The notes below the pieces were generated by a model. That model was not told where the DNA came from and made no database searches. It saw only the letters and a program-made list of their open reading frames with translations. From Streptomyces sp. NBC_00289 (GTDB taxonomy: Bacteria; Actinomycetota; Actinomycetes; Streptomycetales; Streptomycetaceae), in assembly GCF_041435115.1 (NCBI RefSeq), contig NZ_CP108046.1, positions 5,766,001 through 5,830,000 on the forward strand: a stretch of 64,000 nucleotides of DNA, read 5' to 3'. Shown here piece by piece: positions 60,657-64,000 of the stretch. Position numbers and translations under genes: made by a program. Every line of letters starts with the position of its first letter. The stretch's first letter is position 1.

Positions 60657-61559
60657 ATGACCCAGTCGCATACCAGGATCAGCAAGGCTGTCATCCCCGC
60701 AGCAGGCCTCGGCACCCGGTTCCTGCCGGCCACCAAGGCCACTCCCAAGGAGATGCTGCCGGTCGTCGACAAGCCGGCGATCCAGTACGTGGTCGAAGAA
60801 GCCGTGTCCGCGGGCCTCGACGACGTCCTCATGATCACGGGCCGCAACAAGCGCCCCCTCGAGGACCACTTCGACCGCAACTACGAACTGGAGTCGGCCC
60901 TCCAGAAGAAGGGCGACGCGAAACGGCTCGCCAAGGTCCAGGAGTCCAGCGACCTGGCGACCATGCACTACGTCCGTCAGGGCGACCCCAGGGGCCTGGG
61001 CCACGCCGTCCTGTGCGCGGCCCCGCACGTCGGTGACGAGCCGTTCGCCGTCCTGCTCGGCGACGACCTGATCGATCCGCGCGACCCGCTGCTCGCGCGC
61101 ATGGTCGAGGTGCGGGAGCGGCACGGCGGCAGCGTCGTCGCCCTCATGGAGGTCGCGCCGGAGCAGATCCACCTCTACGGCAGCGCGGCCGTGGAGCCCA
61201 CCGAGGACGGCGACGTCGTCAAGGTGACCGGCCTGGTCGAGAAGCCCGACGCGGCGGACGCCCCGTCGAACTACGCGATCATCGGCCGCTACGTCCTCGA
61301 CCCGGCGATCTTCGGCATACTGCGCACCACCGAGCCCGGCCGCGGCGGCGAGATCCAGCTCACCGACGCCCTCCAGCAGCTCGCCGAGGACGAGAAGGTC
61401 GGCGGCCCCGTGCACGGCGTCGTCTTCAAGGGCCGCCGCTATGACACCGGCGACCGCGGCGACTACCTGCGTGCCATTGTCAGACTCGCATGCGAACGTG
61501 AAGACCTGGGCCCGGACTTCCGGGCCTGGCTTCGCAGTTACGTAGCCGAGGAGATGTAA
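60657..61559 (+). CDS. galU: UTP-glucose-1-phosphate uridylyltransferase
   Basis: A 300-aa enzyme: AVIPAAGLGTRFLPATKATP (nucleotide-binding), KEMLPVVDKPAIQYVVEEAV, FAVLLGDDLIDPRDPLLARM and GEIQLTDALQQLA. It makes UDP-glucose for cell-wall glycans, trehalose and galactose use. It is 5 nt upstream of moeA on the same strand, a conserved actinobacterial order (galU-moeA-moaC). Confidence 0.97.
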   Translation: MTQSHTRISKAVIPAAGLGTRFLPATKATPKEMLPVVDKPAIQYVVEEAVSAGLDDVLMITGRNKRPLEDHFDRNYELESALQKKGDAKRLAKVQESSDLATMHYVRQGDPRGLGHAVLCAAPHVGDEPFAVLLGDDLIDPRDPLLARMVEVRERHGGSVVALMEVAPEQIHLYGSAAVEPTEDGDVVKVTGLVEKPDAADAPSNYAIIGRYVLDPAIFGILRTTEPGRGGEIQLTDALQQLAEDEKVGGPVHGVVFKGRRYDTGDRGDYLRAIVRLACEREDLGPDFRAWLRSYVAEEM

Positions 61560-61564
61560 CGACG

Positions 61565-62887
61565 TTGAGCAGCGCCGCGCCCCGCACCACCGGACAAGGC
61601 CACCTCTGGTCGGTGGACGAACACCTGCAGGACATCCTCGCGACCGTCCGCCCCCTCGACCCCATCGAGCTGCAACTCCTCGACGCCCAGGGCTGTGTCC
61701 TGGTGGAGGACGTCACCGTGCCGGTGTCCCTGCCGCCGTTCGACAACAGCTCGATGGACGGGTACGCGGTGCGGGTCGCGGATGTCGCGGGCGCGAGCGA
61801 GGAGTTCCCCGCCGTTCTCGAGGTCGTCGGGGACGTGGCGGCCGGCGACTCGCAGCTGCTCCATGTGGGTCCCGGCCAGAGCGCCCGCATCATGACCGGC
61901 GCACCGCTGCCGCCCGGCGCCGAGGCCGTCGTGCCCGTGGAGTGGACCGACGGGGGCCTCGGCGAGGGCCCGGTCACCGGGATGCGGGCCCGCAGCCTGG
62001 CACCCGAGGGCGCCGTCGGACACGTGCACGTGTACCGGCCGGCCGAGGCACGCGCGCACGTGCGCGCGCAGGGCAGTGACGTGAAGGCCGGAGACCGCGC
62101 CCTGGAGTCGGGCACCGTCCTCGGCCCGCCGCAGATCGGCCTGCTCGCCGCGATCGGCCGCGGCACCGTGCGCGTGCGCCCGCGTCCGCGCGTGGTCGTC
62201 ATGTCCACCGGCAGCGAACTCGTCCCGCCCGGCGAGGAACTCGGCAGCGGCCAGATCTACGACTCCAACAGCTTCGCCCTCACCGCGGCCGCCGGCGACG
62301 CCGGCGCCATCGCCTACCGCGTGGGCGCCGTCGCCGACGACGCCGAGACGCTCCGGTCCACCATCGACGACCAGCTCGTCCGGGCCGACCTCGTGGTCAC
62401 CACAGGTGGCGTGAGCGTGGGCGCGTACGACGTCGTCAAGGAGGCGCTGTCGTACGCCGGCGACGAGGACGAGGCGGGCAGCGGCATCGACTTCCGCAAG
62501 CTCGCCATGCAGCCCGGCAAGCCCCAGGGCTTCGGCACCATCGGCCCCGACCACACACCGCTGCTCGCGCTCCCCGGCAACCCGGTGTCGTCGTACGTCT
62601 CCTTCGAGCTGTTCGTGCGCCCCGCCATCCGCACCCTCATGGGGCTCGACGACGTCCATCGGCCGACGGTCAGGGCCACCCTGACCGCGGACAAGGCGCT
62701 GACCTCGCCGAAGGGGCGCAGGCAGTTCCTGCGCGGCACGCACAGGGACGGGGCGGTGACCCCGGTCGGCGGTGCCGGCTCCCACCTGGTCGCGGCCCTC
62801 GCGCACGCTGACGCGCTGATCGTCGTCCCCGAGGACATCGAGACCGTCGAGCCCGGCACCGAGGTCGAGGTGGTCCTGCTCGGCTGA
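61565..62887 (+). CDS. moeA: Molybdopterin molybdenumtransferase (gephyrin-like)
   Basis: A 440-aa protein with the four MoeA domains: an opening SVDEHLQDILATVRPLDPIE, FDNSSMDGYAVRVADVAG, RIMTGAPLPPGAEAVVPVEW, TTGGVSVGAYDVVKEAL (MoCF domain) and LPGNPVSSYVSFELFVRPAI. It inserts molybdate into adenylated molybdopterin. It starts with TTG at 61565, 5 nt after the galU stop. Confidence 0.95.
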   Translation: MSSAAPRTTGQGHLWSVDEHLQDILATVRPLDPIELQLLDAQGCVLVEDVTVPVSLPPFDNSSMDGYAVRVADVAGASEEFPAVLEVVGDVAAGDSQLLHVGPGQSARIMTGAPLPPGAEAVVPVEWTDGGLGEGPVTGMRARSLAPEGAVGHVHVYRPAEARAHVRAQGSDVKAGDRALESGTVLGPPQIGLLAAIGRGTVRVRPRPRVVVMSTGSELVPPGEELGSGQIYDSNSFALTAAAGDAGAIAYRVGAVADDAETLRSTIDDQLVRADLVVTTGGVSVGAYDVVKEALSYAGDEDEAGSGIDFRKLAMQPGKPQGFGTIGPDHTPLLALPGNPVSSYVSFELFVRPAIRTLMGLDDVHRPTVRATLTADKALTSPKGRRQFLRGTHRDGAVTPVGGAGSHLVAALAHADALIVVPEDIETVEPGTEVEVVLLG

Positions 62888-63058
62888 GCCGGGCGCGGGG
62901 CTCCCAGGCGCGCCCCGCGCGCGGGCCCCCACGGCCCGGGGCGCGGGAGGTCACCGGGGACCTCCTCCGCTGAACCCCGCGGGTTGGCGGTACCGTGTCG
63001 CGCACAACAGGCCCGCGCGCCGCACCGCGGCGGGCCCGGACCGGGAGCGCCACACACC

Positions 63059-63571
63059 ATGACTGTGCCTTCCCGGGGGGAGACCCCCGGACCTTCAGTG
63101 CAGGACCGACTGACACACATCGACGAGGCGGGCGCCGCCCGGATGGTCGACGTGTCCGGGAAGGACGTGACGGCGCGCACCGCCCGCGCCAGCGGACGCG
63201 TCCTGGTATCCCCCCGCGTCGTCGAGCTGCTGCGCGGCGAAGGCGTTCCCAAGGGTGACGCCCTGGCCACCGCGCGGATCGCGGGCATCATGGGTGCCAA
63301 GCGCACGCCGGACCTGATCCCGCTGTGCCACCCCTTGTCGGTGTCGGGTGTGAAACTGGATCTGGCGGTCGCGGACGACGCCGTGGAGATCCTCGCCACG
63401 GTGCGGACGACGGACCGCACGGGTGTCGAGATGGAGGCCCTCACCGCGGTCTCCGTCGCCGCGCTCACGGTGATCGACATGGTCAAGGCGGTCGACAAGG
63501 GAGCGGTCATCACGGACGTCCGGGTGGAGGAGAAGACGGGCGGCAAGTCGGGCGACTGGAGCCGGACATGA
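63059..63571 (+). CDS. moaC: Cyclic pyranopterin monophosphate synthase
   Basis: A 170-aa protein: [40 protein letters not shown] and [20 protein letters not shown] contain the catalytic Lys/His and Asp sites of MoaC. It carries out the second part of the first step of molybdenum cofactor synthesis with MoaA (encoded elsewhere). The ATG at 63059 has GGGAGCG upstream; the stop overlaps the next start (ATGA). Confidence 0.96.
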   Translation: MTVPSRGETPGPSVQDRLTHIDEAGAARMVDVSGKDVTARTARASGRVLVSPRVVELLRGEGVPKGDALATARIAGIMGAKRTPDLIPLCHPLSVSGVKLDLAVADDAVEILATVRTTDRTGVEMEALTAVSVAALTVIDMVKAVDKGAVITDVRVEEKTGGKSGDWSRT

Positions 63572-64000
63572 GCGCCGGGCCCTACCGCGCGCTCGTCGTG
63601 ACCGCCTCCAACCGGGCCGCCGCCGGGGTGTACGAGGACAAGGGCGGGCCGCTGGTCGCCGCGGGCCTCGAAGCTCTCGGGTTCGAGGTCGACGGACCGC
63701 GGGTCGTCCCGGACGGCGACCCCGTGGCGGCCGCCCTGCGGGCCGGCGTCGAGGCGGGTTACGACGTCGTGCTCACCACCGGCGGCACCGGTATCTCGCC
63801 CACCGACCGCACTCCCGAGGCGACCCGCGAGGTGATCGACCACGAGGTCCCGGGCATCGCGGAGGCCATCAGGGCGTTCGGACGGGAGAAGGTGCCGACC
63901 GCGGCGCTCTCCCGCGGCCTCGCCGGAGTGGCCGGGCGGACGCTGATCGTCAACCTGCCCGGTTCTTCCGGCGGGGTGAAGGACGGACTCGCCGTCCTGG
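63568..64000 (+). CDS. mog: Molybdopterin adenylyltransferase (Mog/MoaB), 3' end outside the window
   Basis: The first 144 residues: [40 protein letters not shown] and [20 protein letters not shown] form the MoCF fold with the TGGTG motif. It adenylates molybdopterin before MoeA acts. It is translationally coupled to moaC. The gene continues past base 64000. Confidence 0.94.
   Translation, partial: MSAGPYRALVVTASNRAAAGVYEDKGGPLVAAGLEALGFEVDGPRVVPDGDPVAAALRAGVEAGYDVVLTTGGTGISPTDRTPEATREVIDHEVPGIAEAIRAFGREKVPTAALSRGLAGVAGRTLIVNLPGSSGGVKDGLAVL

Overview
The window is about 72% GC chromosomal DNA from an actinomycete, almost certainly a Streptomyces. The grounds are an hrdD-type group 2 sigma factor behind a sigma-R/sigma-E style promoter, a DUF5753 regulator paired with a DUF397 protein, secreted chitinase and LTD-domain proteins, DUF6227, NB-ARC/TPR and VMAP proteins, and many GTG/TTG starts. 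No contig features, rRNA genes, CRISPR arrays or intact insertion sequences are visible.

Layout. 1-5.8 kb: a GPP34 protein, the DUF5753/DUF397 pair, glutathione peroxidase, and an ArsR-like regulator divergent from an MFS gene carrying a one-base frameshift. 6-12.5 kb: a GH18 chitinase with a DasR-like site in its promoter, a signal-less peptidoglycan amidase, a DUF4232 lipoprotein, a divergent HxlR regulator/azoreductase pair, and an orphan protein with a contractile-injection-effector-like N-terminus. 12.7-18.3 kb: small conserved genes, an LTD protein with a His-rich repeat tail, a flotillin/NfeD/small membrane protein cluster, a Ser/Gly repeat protein, then a scar of decayed genes (MFS remnant, tyrosine integrase remnant) against a tRNA-Arg(CCU). 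18.3-32 kb: regulators and their targets (tandem IclR fusion, M6 protease, TetR/MFS, MarR/DODA dioxygenase, PAT-type acetyltransferase, hrdD, TetR, WYL/MFS).

32.1-40.9 kb is the most interesting part. On the + strand a 65-aa peptide gene lies just before an aKG-HExxH-type peptide beta-hydroxylase. Facing it on the - strand is an operon of an EAD-like small protein, a VMAP-family protein with the same EAD at its N-terminus, a MoxR-like AAA+ ATPase with Gln in place of the Walker B Glu, and a 1302-aa NB-ARC/TPR protein of the FxsT type. This looks like a regulated NTP-dependent conflict or signalling module next to a possible radical-SAM-free RiPP unit. The parts are recognisable; the combination and its role are not established.

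41-45 kb: a complete fructose operon fruR-fruK-fruA. 45-64 kb: conserved core-like genes: DUF6227, L,D-transpeptidase, P1 peptidase, LtrA, MscL, a SAF/CpaB-like protein, MTA phosphorylase, FmdB zinc ribbon, MFS, a K+(Na+)/H+ antiporter, a penicillin-acylase-family Ntn hydrolase, 5-FTHF cyclo-ligase, galU, and a molybdopterin run moeA-moaC-mog that leaves the window at its 3' end.
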